Source: Geosiphon pyriformis
Taxonomy: Eukaryota; Glomeromycota; Glomeromycetes; Archaeosporales; Geosiphonaceae
Length of the DNA: 64,000 nucleotides
Reading direction: 5' to 3'
NCBI GenBank assembly: GCA_016748015.1
Contig: JAAOMT010000480.1
Location: 187,356 to 251,355 of the forward strand
Shown: piece after piece, positions 38,629 to 51,161 of the stretch
How the letters are laid out: every line of letters starts with the position of its first letter
How positions within the stretch are numbered: position 1 is the first letter of the stretch
The notes under the pieces: generated by a model
Database searches by the model: none
What the model saw: only the letters and a program-made list of their open reading frames with translations
Told to the model about the DNA's origin: nothing
Made by a program: the position numbers and the translations under genes

Positions 38629-39115
38629 TGTTACTTAAGTAAAAAAATTGATCCAAAGTTATAAAAAAACGTGACCAAAACATGACATAATACAGAATAG
38701 TGCACAATAATATTGAATAATACATTATAACTTAGGATAATGTAGAATAATGCATTATAATATGGAATAATATATAATAACATATAATAACATCAGATAA
38801 TGTATTATAACATAGAATAACTAGTAATAATATAGAAGAATAAAGCAATTACAGAAATAGCAAAGCAATAGTTAGCAATAATAGAACAGTCAGAAAGCAA
38901 TTCTGTAAAACCAAAAAAATGTATAAAAACAAGTAATGGAAGAAGGTAGAAAAAGACAGACATTTAGATACAAACCACTAAACAAAAATCAAATATCCTT
39001 ACCCCTTTTATTATTTATTCTATTCTATATTCATCTTCTAAAATAAATCAATTATTGAGAATCAGAATCATGAATTTATGTTCTTGAACTTTGTGGAATT
39101 TACATAAATTAACTA
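38629..39115 (+). repeat. 3' LTR of family D (right end uncertain)
   Basis: Begins TGTTACTTAAG directly after the polypurine tract. It contains many short ATAATA-type repeats (38690-38830), a TATA-like TATAAAAACAAG near 38923, and AATAAATC near 39042 as a possible polyA signal. The right boundary is set loosely because no partner LTR is in the window. Confidence 0.65.
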
Positions 39116-42100
39116 TTGTTTCATACTTTCATTCCAGGACAGATGCTCTTAGCATAACTATCTTGAACTATTAATAATTTGGACCAGTCACTCTTAATTA
39201 TGGTGATTGATAATACTAATTTATCTTCTTTTATTTTTTTTTCTTTTATTTTTATTTTTATTTTTATTTTCTCTTGTGAAGTAGCAACATAGTAAAATCA
39301 ACTATTTAGGAATAGATTTTGTGATAGCCTGGTAAAAGAAGGAAGCTCCCTCTAAGTTTTGGATATTAACATTATCTTGGTAGCTTACTAAAAGGGCGAA
39401 AAAACAATGCCAGACCCTAATAACTGTGCTCATTAGCTTGGAGAAGATAGCTTATATTTATAAGAAGTTGTAATCAGTAAAAGCCAAACCTCTGTGCCTT
39501 ATAACCAAAAAACTCAATGAGTAAATTCACAACCAGTAGATAAAATTTTTAGAGACTGATAATCAAGACTAAGTCAACAGAATTATGTGAAACATGCATT
39601 ACCGATAATTAAGAACACTAAATATTACCATTTCTCTATTTTACCAAGTTTATTTGTAATATTATGAAACAATTAATACTTTGCAAGATATTAAATTTTT
39701 TGTGTTTTTTATACACTACCATCAATAAAAACCTTCTGGGCAATTTTCATATTGGCTTAATTTTTCTATATCTATTATTATTTTTTAAAAAGATAAAATA
39801 TTCAAAAATAGCTTTTTTTTGATTATATTTAAAGACAGTTAACTAAATATGTTGTTTTTCTAAATGTTTTTTTAATTTTTGCCCTTTTTTTATTTGATTA
39901 GCATATAGATCAACTTTACTTTCTAAATTGTTTGAAGATTTATTAGATTTAAGTCATTATAAGTCTGTAGTTTAAGCATTACTAATATTAAAAAAAAGGG
40001 GTAATTTTTTTAGTTTTGGTTGCTGTTTTGGTAAATAAACTATTTGGTCTATATTTATTATAATAAATTGACTTTGATATTTTTTTTGTTATATAAGAAT
40101 CTTACTTTTTTTTTCTAGATAATTGTTGTTTTTTTATATTAAACTAAGTTCTTTTAATTTTGTATTTATTCTTATTGTGGCTTTTATATCTTTTGTATTA
40201 TTTCATCCACTGTTATCATTATTATCTCACTTTTTATTGCTAACATTCAGTCTATTAAATTTATTTACTTCAATATTATGATTATTTATTAAAGTGATAT
40301 AATGTATTTTTTTATATAATCTTTTTATATTTCTAATTTGATCTTTAGCTTTTCTTTTTTCTTTAAAATAAAATAGCATTTTTTTATATAATATAATGTT
40401 AATTTAGTGTGTAATTAGTGCTTAAATAGAATTAAAGAATTTGAACTGTGTAATATTGTACAACAAAATTGTATTACAATGGAAATAACGTTTTTAACTT
40501 AGGTATATATTTATTTTTTAAATTTCTTTGGTTCCAATTTAAACTTTAATTTTTGTTTTGTAGTTTTGGATAAGAAACAATCAAAAAAAGCTTCTTTAGC
40601 ATTTATCAAAGAAAATTTTCTATTGGAATTAAAAAGATCATCTGAATTAAAAATTTAAGTAATATTAATAAAAATAGTTACTACAAAAATCTTTTTGATT
40701 TATAACAAAAAATTTGAACAAAAAAGTTTAATATTAACAATTAAACAACCAACTTAAAAGAAATCTAATTTTTAAATTGAAGTCAATTTTTCAAAGCTAA
40801 TAAAAGATTTATTGCAAATAATTGTTAATTAAAAAAATAGTAGATAAGAATATTTGAGATAAATTTTAATTTTAGTATTACAGTCTAGTTGTAATCTTTC
40901 ATTTTTATATTCAGTAGTCGATAATATGCCAAATTATTTATGAATTCACTATTTAAAGAAGAATATCTAGAATATTATAATGTAATTGAAGAACCAAGAT
41001 CCTTAAACATGATTAAAATTGGTATTATGCATTTTTTTCTCATTAGTTACTTAATATTTAATATATGTTTTTTATATTACATTAGCAGAAAATTCGAAAA
41101 AAATACCATCTATTTATGAATTTAATTAAAACTTGCAATTGATTTCAAAAATGCCATGTATTTTAATAATAATTTATGTATTTTTAAAAATACTAAATTC
41201 TTACAAGTGAGAAGTTTATTAGATTTTTACAAAAAAATCTGGGTTTTATCTACTTAAACTAATATGTTTTATACATTTTTTGCATTAAATAAACTTATTA
41301 GAAAATATACAATACTAACAAAAAAGAACTATTTAAAATTATGGGCTTTAAGACAACTTCAATTTTTTCAATTAAAATAAAGCCAAAAATCTTTCAATTC
41401 CAATCTGATTCTTTTAAATTAATACTAACTGATATAAGTTTTTTGATTATTGTAATGAGTTATTATATATTATATTCTAATAAGTTGTTGAAATATTCAA
41501 CAATTGAAATTTTTTTTACAGTCTAGAAAACTAATTCTAAAATTAGATTATGAATACACAATAGATATTTTATTTGTTGTATTTTTTTTAGTATAATTTA
41601 TCATTCAAATATTAAATTTTGTATATCTCTTAGATCTAAGCAATTCTTTAAAATATAATATTATAATTATTAAAAGGTTATTTGTGAATTTAAAATAAGT
41701 ATCTACATTATAATAAAAATAATACTGGTTAAAATTTTCAAAGTTGCTTACTGTTTTTTACCTTTCATAGATTGTAAAAATAGTTTGCAGATTTTTTTTT
41801 AGATCTGATCAAGTTAATTTTTAATCATAAATACTATTTTTATGTTTTATATTTTTAAGTTTTTAATTATTTTTCTTATCAAATAAAACACAATCTATTT
41901 TTAAAATTTTATAAAAAAAAAGTATTTAAAACATCAGATATTGAAGAATATATATTGCAAGATATTATAGAAAAATATTATATTATGCACATAAAAATTA
42001 TGTTTGAGATATAATATTTGTTTTAAAATTATTATATAATTATTATAAGTTTAATTTCACAGAATTTATTTATAGAATATTCTAAAAACTTTAATAACAA

Positions 42101-43089
42101 TAATATCTATATATGTAAATCTTTATATGTGGTAGCATTGAAATTTTTTGCTATTATTAATAATTGGAAAAATACCTCTCTCTATGCCTAAAGTTATATT
42201 AGTACACATAATACACTATTTAATACTATGAATTATAAAAAGTTTTTTAACAGAATCTGTCTTGGTTTCTTTTATATAATATATCCTTAATTAAAAACCA
42301 ATTAATAATATGTTAAAAACTTGAAATAAACAAAATTTTTATTTATTTATATCTTTACTATTATATGTTATTATACAATAACAAAAGCCAATAAATGTCT
42401 TTGGAAATCAGCATATGCAGAATAGAACATTTGGGAAAATAAAATTAAAAGTTAAAGTTTTAGATAATACAAATATTAACCAGTCATATATTTTGTTTAA
42501 TTTAATAGTTAAGTTATATGATTAATTATTTTTGACTATAATATTATTTCATCTAGTTTCTCTAACCTATTTTGAAAACTTTGTTTCAAGATCTCCAAAA
42601 AAATCTTATATTTGCTTGAATTGATATATCTATATAATAAAAACAAGCACATAAAAGAGAAAACCAACTTTGATAAAACACAAATTATTGATCAAACATC
42701 AGATAACAAGACAAACATTGAACTTATTGTACAAAAAAATTTAAAAATTACATAAAAGTCAACAATTATAGTGTTTACAAAAGCATTTGACAGACTTTTT
42801 TAACCATAAATAAAAACAAATTAAAAATATCTACCAAGCTATTAAATAGTATTGCTCACTTTGAAATGTATGCTTTAAATATTATAGTATATAATGCTAC
42901 AAAAAAAGATAAGTTATCTATAATTTATTACAGAGTTTATTCATTAAAAAATTAATTGCATTAATTTTTTTTATAAATTTTAAGCCACACTCTTGCTTTA
43001 AGATATAGAAGTTGAGACAAGTAATTGATCTTTTGTAATGTTTCTTAATACCAAACATTTTACCCATAGTATTATTCTTAAACTAACAG
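39116..43089. other. AT-rich region, no recognised gene
   Basis: Almost 4 kb. 39120-39660 is of mixed composition with a (TTTTTA)n stretch at about 39232-39268; the rest is strongly AT-rich. Short frames such as 41341-41526 are not recognisable, and no LTR, LINE or gypsy blocks from elsewhere in the window align by eye. It may be old intergenic DNA or an unidentified decayed repeat. Confidence 0.5.
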
Positions 43090-44001
43090 TATTACAAATA
43101 ATTATTTAGGATGTTGGTACAAATAATAAATTTGTAACTTGGTATTTAATAGCTGAGTGGTGTTGGTAATATCTGAAAGTTTTCATGATCTAAAGATTTT
43201 GGTTGAATCTTTTATATAATAAACAGAAATTCAATGGTTGTTTTAGTAGTTTTCTAGAATAGTTATTCTGTCAAATTTTTTTTTCCAATATAGTGGCTAG
43301 TTTATTTTAGCAGTTATGTCTTTTGAGTAAGCTATCTTCAATTTTCAAGTTCTATACTCTTATTTTTAGATCTTTTATCAGACTATTTTTAATGTCAAAT
43401 TACTCAATGTTTAATCCCTTTAATTAGTTAATAAATTAACAAAACAAACAAAAAAAATGGAAAAAAATTAAAAAATTAGTATTCCATTAATAACTATGAT
43501 TAAGAGCTATTGGTCTAATATAGTTAAGTATTAAATTCTATTAACATGGAGTGTTAATAAAATAGAAGCAATTTTATTATTCTTTAATTAAATAATGATA
43601 ACATAAATTTAAGTCATAATTAATATTTTATTAATATGTAATTTGATTCTGCTTCAAGTTGTAAAAAACTATTTTTTAAAGGGAGGAGTATGAAATAATT
43701 AATGAGTTGTGAGTATTAATTTTGAATTGGATTCTGTTCTTTCTGTTTTTAACACTCTTACTATATATACATATTTTTTGTTTTATAAGATCTCATATTT
43801 TTTTGAGCAATATGTTCTAATTTACTGATATTACTCACATTGCTAAGTAGTATGTCTTAATTTGCTAGCACTGTACATATTGCTGAATAATATGTTATAG
43901 TTTTTAATATTGTGCTCATGTATTAAGTACTATTTTCCTATTGGTCTATTTTTCTATCTGTTTTTCCAGTTTTTTTTCTTTGTATTTTCTTATGAGTAAC
44001 A
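43090..44001 (-). repeat. 3' LTR of A4
   Basis: 912 bp from TATTACAAATAATTATT to GAGTAACA. Shares the A-family blocks, a TATA-like box near 43760, and at least three palindrome units centred near 43806, 43845 and 43885 with about 40-bp spacing. Confidence 0.85.
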
Positions 44002-44139
44002 TTATTTTCTCTTTTTTAATATTGAGCTCTATTAAAATCTTCACTTTGAATTAAGTTCATTACTTTTTTTTTTAATATTGTTTGTTCAATTTTGTTCAAT
44101 TTTGTTCCTTATTTTTTTGCATTGAGAGTTGTTTATTTT

Positions 44140-44450
44140 TTCTTACTGGTTAACAGTTATTGTTTTTATTTCCTAATATAGTAGTATTTCTAGATAGTTT
44201 TAAAATATAATGTGCAGTTAGTAAATTGTTTTGATTTATATTCTTGAATTTGTCTTTTTTTTGATAAACTCTTTAATTTGTTGTATTATTTTTTGATTAA
44301 ATATTTGTTTAAATTTATTAATATATAATTCTTGAATATTTAGTTTTTGTTTTAGTTGATAACAATAGTATGTTACTAGAAGTTATTCTATCTATAGCTT
44401 CCAGTTTTTTTTGGTTAATTCCTTTGTTGGAATTATTTTTGGTATTTTTT
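44140..44450 (-). pseudogene. A4 ORF3 remnant
   Basis: Minus-strand frame NIQELYINKFKQIFNQKIIQ, QIKEFIKKKTNSRI, then (with stops at likely Gln positions) IKTIY-LHIIF-NYLEILLY, EIKTITVNQ. It aligns with family D ORF3 (TFNKEAIQQVEKFIGK, YYKAAYQLYAAFQYCPNILLYG, SIKTITVNN). Y-stop-L against YQL and F-stop-N against FQY fit CAA to TAA. Located between polypurine tract and integrase as in B and D. Confidence 0.65.
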
Positions 44451-44534
44451 TAAAAGTATTTTTTACTTTTTCTATGATTTTATCTAATCAATATTTTGTT
44501 TGGTTCTGTAGTTGCTAATATGAGATTGTTTTTG

Positions 44535-44535
<1 letters not shown>

Positions 44536-44594
<59 letters not shown>
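44536..44594. repeat. Homopolymer T tract of 59 bp
   Basis: Uninterrupted T run inside the A4 ORF3-integrase interval. It is absent at the equivalent place in the old A-family copy, so it is a local expansion or a relic of an A-tailed insertion; possibly an assembly-sensitive length. Confidence 0.9.
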
Positions 44595-44595
<1 letters not shown>

Positions 44596-44899
44596 TGTTT
44601 TGATAACAGATTGTTTGGTGGTTAATAACAATTTTTATGTTTAATTATTGTTGATTTATGGCTTGGAATAATTGTTAAGTCATTGTGTAAATGTAGTATG
44701 GGATTTCCATTTTTTATTGTTGCTATTGTCATATTTACTATGTCTTTATATACTATTTTGTAGATTGATTAACATGTTTGTATTGATAATTATAATTGGT
44801 TCTAGATTTTGTGAAATCTTATCTGGTTAAATTAGTATTTATTGTACTTCCAGTTATAGAATATTATTGGTTAATAATAATACTATATTGTGATATGGT

Positions 44900-47800
44900 T
44901 TTAGTCAATTACTATGTACTGTTTTGGTCAAGATTTTGTTGTTTTATCTTAATTTATAAGCTCTATTTCCTAGAATTTCTTTAATATAAAATAGTTTATT
45001 CTATTTGGGATCAAATTTTTTATTTTATTGTTTTTTTGCTTTGATATGATGTAAGAATACTTTGTTTTTAATTTTAAATTCGACTAGTTTATCTAATAAT
45101 TAATTATTATATTGTTTTTTCTGTTTTTTTTATGACTTTTAGATATTATCACTTTTTGTTTTTTAATGTTTCTATTAAGTCATATGTTTTTTTTAGCAAT
45201 ATTTTTTGAAAATTGGCTTTTATTATTGGTTTTATTGGATATATATTGATATTTATTTCAACTGGTAATATTGTTGTTCTACCATAAACAAGTTTAAATA
45301 GTGTTGCTTGTATAATATTTTGCTTTATTGTCTAATAAGCAAATACTACTAATAGTATAAACAAATCTTATTTGTCTTGGTTTTTTTGGCTAATTTTAGT
45401 AATTATATTACATAATGTTCTATTGAATCTTTCAAATAAACCATTGTTTCATAAATAATATGGTAATAATAATAATCTTTTAATTCCAAATTTTTGACTT
45501 AATTCTGTTAATGTTCTATTTACAAAGTGAGTTCTCTGATCTAATAATAATTCTTTTGAACATTTATGTCAACAAATTAAATCTTGGTAAACAAATTTAG
45601 CTATGGATTCTACATTTGCTCTTTGAATTGTTTTTGCTTTTGGCCATTTTATGAGATAGTTCATGGCTATTACTATATATTAATTAGCTTTACTGGTAAT
45701 AGTTAATGGTTTGACTAAATTAATTTCAATTTGATTAAATGGTTGTCTCATTTTAATTAATTTTAACAGTTTACTGGATCTTGTTTCTTCTTTTTTCTGA
45801 CAAGCATTACAATTTTGAACATATTAAATAATATTTGAATATATAAATAACTAATAGTATCTTTTTCTGGTTTTTTCTATGGTTGCTTCTTTATAAAAAT
45901 GTTCTGCTATTGGATTTGAATAGATATTGAATAGTATTGTTTCTTTCTTTGGTTTTGTAATCACTTTAAGTAACTGACCTGGATATTTTCTGTTTTTTCA
46001 GTATAATATATCTTGGTAAGTGATAAAATATTTTGCTTGTTGTTTTATGTTGTTTTGTTTCTTTTGAGATAAATTTTTTTTGAACTGTTAAGTATTAATA
46101 TAATATTAAAGTTATTAATATTTTTGTATGTTTATCTTTTGTGATATTTTTGAGTTGAAATGTTTTTAGATTTGTTTTATTCGTGACAAACCATTGGCAT
46201 TTTTATTTTTTTTTCTCTTTTTATAATATACAGTATAATTAAATAGTAATAGTTTTATTTTCCATTTTGTATGACAATTATTTTAAATTCTTGCTTCTGG
46301 ATTGATGCCAATTCCTTGTGATTAGTGTATACATTAAACTTTTGGCTCAAGTATTTTTTCATTTAATAACAGCCCAATAAATAGCCAAGTGTTCTAGTGC
46401 TAAAGTTTCATAGTTTTTTTTGGCCAAACTTATACTTCTGCTAACATATATTACTGAATATTTTCATCTATCTGATTTTTTTTAAGACAATATGGCTCCC
46501 AATACTTAATCTGATATATTTGTAATAATGATAAATGATTTGTAATAATCTGAATAAATTAGTACTAGAGCTTAAATAAGCTTTTTTTTAAGATGTTGAA
46601 AGTTTTTTGTTAAGTTTTTATCCATTCATATTTGACATTTTTTGTTTGGAGCTAGTAAAGTAATTGAGCCAATTTAGAGAAATTCTAAATAAAGCAACAA
46701 TAATATCTTACAAATTCCAAAAATGTTCTTAGTTCTGTTAAGTTAGTTGGTATTAGAAAATACTTGATAATTTTAATTTTATTTGAATCTATTTTGATGC
46801 TGTTTTTGCTCATAACATGTCCCAAAAACTTGAGTTCAGTTTTTCCAAAAAAGCACTTGGTTGTGTTTAGTTTTAGTTCTGTTTATCTTAATCTTTTAAA
46901 TACTTGCTAAAGATAATGAAAATAATTATCAAATGTTTCTGAAAAGATATTGGTATTATTTAAGTAAACTATTATTGATTTTCATAGTAGTTCTGTGTAA
47001 ACAATTTCTATTAGCTATTGAAAAGTGGTTAGAGTGTTTGTTAAGCCAAAAGACATAATGTTAAATTCAAAGTTTTTTTTTTAGTTGTAAATATAGTCTT
47101 TTCTTTATCTTTTAGTTTTATGGCTACTTTTTAATAACTATTGTCTAGATTCAATATTAAAAACCATTTTTTTCTCCAAATGCATTAAATAATTCTTGAA
47201 TTTATGGAGTTGAATAGTTGTCTTTATGAGTAACATTATTGAGTTTTCTGTAATCTACACAAAAGTGGATTTTCTTATTTTTTTTATGAACAAGTACTAC
47301 TGGTAATAACTATGAGGTTATGAATGGTTAAATTAACCTATTGTTTAACATTCTATTGATTTCTTGTTGGATAATTTTATGGTTTATTAGTAATACTCTG
47401 TATGCTCATTGTTTTATTAGTATTATATTTTTAGTCTTAATTTGATGTTGGATAATATCAGTTCTGTTAAATTCATTTTTACTGGCAAATATGTTAGTAA
47501 AATTGTTAAGTAGTATCTTGAATTGTATATATTAGAGTGAGTTTAAGTTTTCCAAGTTTATTTGTTCTAATTATTTTTGTTGGAGTAAATAACATTCTTT
47601 TTATTCATATATTGTTTGTGATATAATATCTACATATTCACACAGCTGTGGAAAATTTGGAATAATGTTTAGTAGTTGGTTCTCCATTTTAGGCTTAAGT
47701 ATTCAATAGTGGTTCTAGTTGTATTGTAGATAGAAATTTTGATATGTTTATAGTTTTTGGCCAATATGTAAAAATTAATAATTTCAATTTTTTTTGATTT

Positions 47801-47960
47801 ATAAATAGTTGGTTCTGCTTTAAAAATCTGAGATTGGTCTTTCACTTTTCTCTTTATTACTAACATATGCTGGTTATATAATAAAATAAAAATTGATTAA
47901 TTGGTGAAAATAATTTTTTTCTTATCAATGATTTTCTTTTTTGTCATATTATTATGGTTG
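44900..47960 (-). pseudogene. A4 integrase, RNase H, RT and dUTPase-side remnants
   Basis: No long frame survives, but sequence is collinear with element A. 46370-46620 parallels 205-450 (RNase H); 46640-47000 parallels 480-830 (RT palm and connection), including the active-site counterpart near 46955-46975, which would read YLNN; 47260-47480 parallels 1110-1290. The piece 47669-47866 (MLVIKRKVKDQSQIFKAEP, ILAKNYKHIKISIYNTTRT) parallels the post-dUTPase segment of A (MLSIKREVKNQAQLFKTEA). The integrase region 45360-45840 contains the counterparts of the catalytic-core block (KMAKSKNNSKSK side) seen in B. Confidence 0.75.
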
Positions 47961-48003
47961 AAACCTACACTTTTTATTAATTATTACATGTATTAGCCAC
48001 TGA

Positions 48004-48279
48004 TGTTATATAATTAGCCACTCTATTTTTAGATAGTGATTAATAATCTGACTGTTAAACTAATCAATAACTTGATCATTAATCTGATTATTAACCTAAT
48101 TATTGATCTAGTCGTTAATCTAATCATTGACCACTTTTGATAGCTATATAAGTAATGAATCTCTTAACTGTAAAAAAACATATAAGAATTAAAGAAAATA
48201 AATAAATAAAATAACAACTTTCATTTCAATCATTTTTTTATTACTAAATTCACTTTTTTTACCTTCAAATATCTGAACA
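48004..48279 (+). repeat. 5' LTR of element C (short)
   Basis: 276 bp from TGTTATATAATTAGCC to ATCTGAACA, giving TGTT...AACA termini like the other LTRs. Contains degenerate tandem units of the TTAATCTGATTATTAAC type (48040-48133), a TATA box TATATAAG (48145-48152) and AATAAATAAATAAA (about 48197). The following TTTTGGGATAAAAGATC (48280-48296) fits a primer binding site. The start is inferred because the partner LTR is outside the window. Confidence 0.6.
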
Positions 48280-48716
48280 TTTTGGGATAAAAGATCATTT
48301 GTTGGTTATTTTTTACTCTTTTTCTGACTTGTATAATTGTAGCATTTGAAGATTATTGAATAAAATGTGACTAAAGAGTACATCTAATACCTAATATTGA
48401 ATTCTAAGAGTGCCAATATGAGGCATAGAATTATATCAGTGTGTAATCATTTATTAACAGTATGAACTATCCTTCTACTTTCAAATTCTCTGGTTATCTT
48501 TTAAAAAATATAACAACTGAGATATTTTATGAGACTAATCTTGCACATTGAATCCATACTTATTTAATTTGCTCTTTAAAGTTGAATTCCTTTTGATTCC
48601 TTTCATTATTCTATAATTCTGTTTTTCTTTGCTATTTGTTAGCTTGTTACTTTAACCCATAACATAAAAGTAGTGCTTTTTGTAAAGTTGTTAAAATCTA
48701 CTTTGTTTCTTATTGT

Positions 48717-49502
48717 ATGAATGATTATTCATACCTGCCACAACAATCAGAAGAATACTTTGAAACACACAACAAAAACGATCTAGACTTTATTGAACTC
48801 AATTTTTTGTCCTTCTGTTTAATTTGTTTCCCTATTGAAAAACAATCCAGTAGACAATTCCAAGATTTTTGGAACTGGTTCCTAAATGAACATTCAGCTG
48901 AAACCTACACAACCTATACAACTTACTACTTTGACCAAGCTTATCTTAAAGACAACTTTAAAGAAAAAAACAACAGCATTAATCAACTTTTATACTTAAC
49001 AATCTTTGAACAACAGCCCTCTGATTTCGAATATTTAAATCATCAAATTCACATCTGAATTGCTGCTTATCAATCAGTTAAGACTTCTCTTGAAACAGAA
49101 AAAAAAAGCTACTAAACTGCTCCTGTTTTTGATCTCTTTTTAAGTAAATCAGAACATTTCACACAAACAGTTACTCCTGAACTAATGGCTAATGACTCCA
49201 TACAACCAAATATCTTAGCTGCCCTCCAAGATATACAAACTGCTTTGGGATGAAGAAACAACACTCTACTACTCTTATTCAAAGACAATGTACAAGATCC
49301 AATTAAATAGTTAGACAATTTTAAAAGAGCAGCTACTGCAAACCAATATGACACTGAATACAAGTTCCAAATTGTTGGTGGTTACCTTCAAGGCTCTCCT
49401 GCTACTTGGTTCTTACAAGAAACCAATGCTGGTGCTCACCAAAGAATTATTAGATAAATACCAACAAATGCTGGAGAAGAAAACACTTCTTTCACAACCC
49501 AG
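48717..49502 (+). pseudogene. Element C gag, first part
   Basis: Starts MNDYSYLPQQSEEYFETHNK; open to a TGA at 49057 where Trp fits (NHQIHI-IAAYQS). The same frame continues through PVFDLFLSKSEHFTQTVTPE, LMANDSIQPNILAALQDIQT and QYDTEYKFQIVGGYLQGSPA, TWFLQETNAGAHQRIIR to NAGEENTSFTTQ at the insertion point. Internal stops: TGA after ALG (W), TAG after DPIK, TAA after RIIR (Q). This is a capsid-type Gag of the retrotransposon-gag superfamily (the GGYLQGSPATWF block is characteristic). Interrupted by element B at 49503. Confidence 0.82.
49499..49502. repeat. Target-site duplication of element B, left copy
   Basis: CCAG, repeated at 59410-59413. Could be counted as 5 bp with the following T, but TG...CA LTR ends favour 4. 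Confidence 0.8.
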
Positions 49503-50473
49503 TATTACTGGAGGTTTTTGGTCTCTTTTTTTGAATGTTGTTACTGTTTGTCTGTTGTTGATTTCACGTTTTCTGAAAGCAGTTGAACCTCCAATAACTG
49601 AATTTATCTTCAAATTATCTCCTATAATTTGAACTGCTGGGCTTACAAGTAAAATGGCCAATTCCGTGCCAGTTACTTTGTGTAATTATGTTGTAGTAAA
49701 CATCAACTCTTTCCCAGGAATTGCTTGTCTGGAAGCTCACTAAAATGTGTAGTTACTTTGCTGTGAAAGTCAACTCTTCTACAGGAATCTCGACTGTAGG
49801 CTACCCTAATAATTGTAATAAGAAAATAAAAAAAAATAAAAGAAATACAAAAGAAATAAGATTTTATCAAGGGAAACGTTTTCTATCCAGGCCTGAAGTT
49901 ACTAACAGATTATTGAAATTGATAGCTAATCAATTTCAAAACGTTAATTGTGTTGAGAGAATTTCAAGTGTAATAATTTAAGGATTTGGTTTTCGAATAT
50001 TTAATTTTTTATTTGAATGTATAAAAGATGATTTGTTTTAATTAAGATATCTAAAGTAGGATGCTATGGTAAGATACTATGAGAAGATACATTTTCTTGA
50101 AGAGAGAAGCTCTTCTTTTATACAACTTGTTGTAATACTAGTCTTTGAACTTGCACTTTTCTTTTTGCTACAATTTGGGTGAACTAAAGATACATTTCGG
50201 CAAATTACAAGTTATTTCACTGAACTATTAATTATTTCGGCCAATTTTCATTAATTTCGGCGAATTTTGACTATGTTAAATAGTTCAGGGTATTGTGTAA
50301 TTTGATCATCTTAATTTCTAGAGTACAAATCGGATTATTGATTGAGTAAGGATATTTAATAATTTGATTAAATAATAAGTAATAATTGAAATAATAATAA
50401 TGTATGTTAATTAATAATAGGAATTATGAGGGTAATTTTATGCTAATTAATAGTTAAAATTCTACTGGTAACA
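49503..50473 (-). repeat. 3' LTR of element B
   Basis: 971 bp, starts TATTACTGGAGG (terminal TG changed to TA) and ends CTACTGGTAACA. Same length as its partner, no indels, about 45 substitutions of which only one is a transversion. Confidence 0.95.
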
Positions 50474-50486
50474 TAATCTCCTTCTC
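50474..50486 (-). other. Polypurine tract of element B
   Basis: Minus strand GAGAAGGAGATTA directly abutting the 3' LTR start TGTTACCAGTAG; expected plus-strand primer. Confidence 0.8.
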
Positions 50487-50606
50487 AAGACTGAGCTTTA
50501 TCAAAGTTCAAGCACTATCTGTAATATTAAGATAGTGGTCTAAGATAATTAAAGTAATTTGGTCTGAAAATTGTTGAAATTTCAGTTCTGTAAGCTTTTT
50601 AATGTA

Positions 50607-51161
50607 TTAAATCTTTATTGAATAAAGTATTAGATTTTGTAGGATGTTTCCACAAGTGTTAAATAGATTATAAAGTCTAAATGCTGCTCTAAGTTTGTAG
50701 TGAGTGTTTGTTGATCCAGCTGCTGTCTTAAATTTATTGTGAATTTGTTTTTGTATAGCCTCAAGAGTAATGTTGGTTGCTTTAAGTTCCAGTTTTCGTT
50801 CATAAAATGTTTTTCCAATATAAAAACATCTATATATAAGGGTATGTTCATTGTTCTGTTCATTGAAATATAGTAGAAATTTTTGTTGCATTGTGGTATT
50901 TGGTGGAATGTTAATAGGAACAATTAAAAGATTTTCTTTTAGTGCTTGCTTCAAAAGTTCTGGTAATTGATTTCCAGAGTAATTTTTTGTTTTTTTTCTA
51001 TAGGGGTGATAATTCTAAGAATTATTTACTATTGGGGCTGTAGTTTTTTTTTGAATGTAATTAATTTGACTTCTATTAATTGTTATGGATAAATCAGGAA
51101 GTGTTTTCAAAGCTAACATTAATTTTTGGGATATTTGTTGAATATTTTGGCAAATAATCAT
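50607..51161 (-). pseudogene. Element B ORF3, conserved post-integrase ORF
   Basis: 184 codons from ATG at 51161, between integrase and the polypurine tract, in one frame with a single internal stop (after PIVNNS, before NYHPYRKK). It starts MIICQNIQQISQKLMLALKT, continues LPDLSITINRSQINYIQKK, ELLKQALKENLLIVPINIPP, FYIGKTFYERKLELKATNIT, and ends THYKLRAAFRLYNLFNTCGN, ILQNLILYSIKI. N- and C-terminal blocks align with ORF3 of family D (QILQLSKQL..., YYKAAYQLYAAFQYCPNILL). No transmembrane segment or signal peptide is evident, so it is not an obvious envelope protein. Basic, possibly nucleic-acid binding; function unknown. Confidence 0.72.

Larger units (their letters stand above)
37405..39115 (+). 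mobile_element. Gypsy family D element, 3' end only
   Basis: Plus-strand fragment: integrase C terminus, ORF3, polypurine tract and LTR. Everything upstream of the integrase tail is missing; the strand and element switch at about 37400, where a short A-family stretch ends. A reverse-oriented decayed LTR of the same family lies at 8541-8998. Confidence 0.8.
43090..48003 (-). mobile_element. A-family gypsy element A4, interrupted by element C
   Basis: Minus-strand element with its 3' LTR at 43090-44001, polypurine tract 44002-44017 (minus-strand ATTAAAAAAGAGAAAA), ORF3 remnant, integrase (about 44930-46200), RNase H and RT (46200-47450), and a dUTPase-side region to about 47960, where homology to element A position 1805 stops and element C begins. 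The missing 5' half should lie beyond the right end of C, outside the window. Confidence 0.85.

Noticed and set aside
40930-41526. Possible spliced gene with an intron-like GT...AG segment near 41021-41085
   Set aside because: Exon-like pieces are short, contain stops and match no family I recognise; GT...AG pairs are common in AT-rich DNA.
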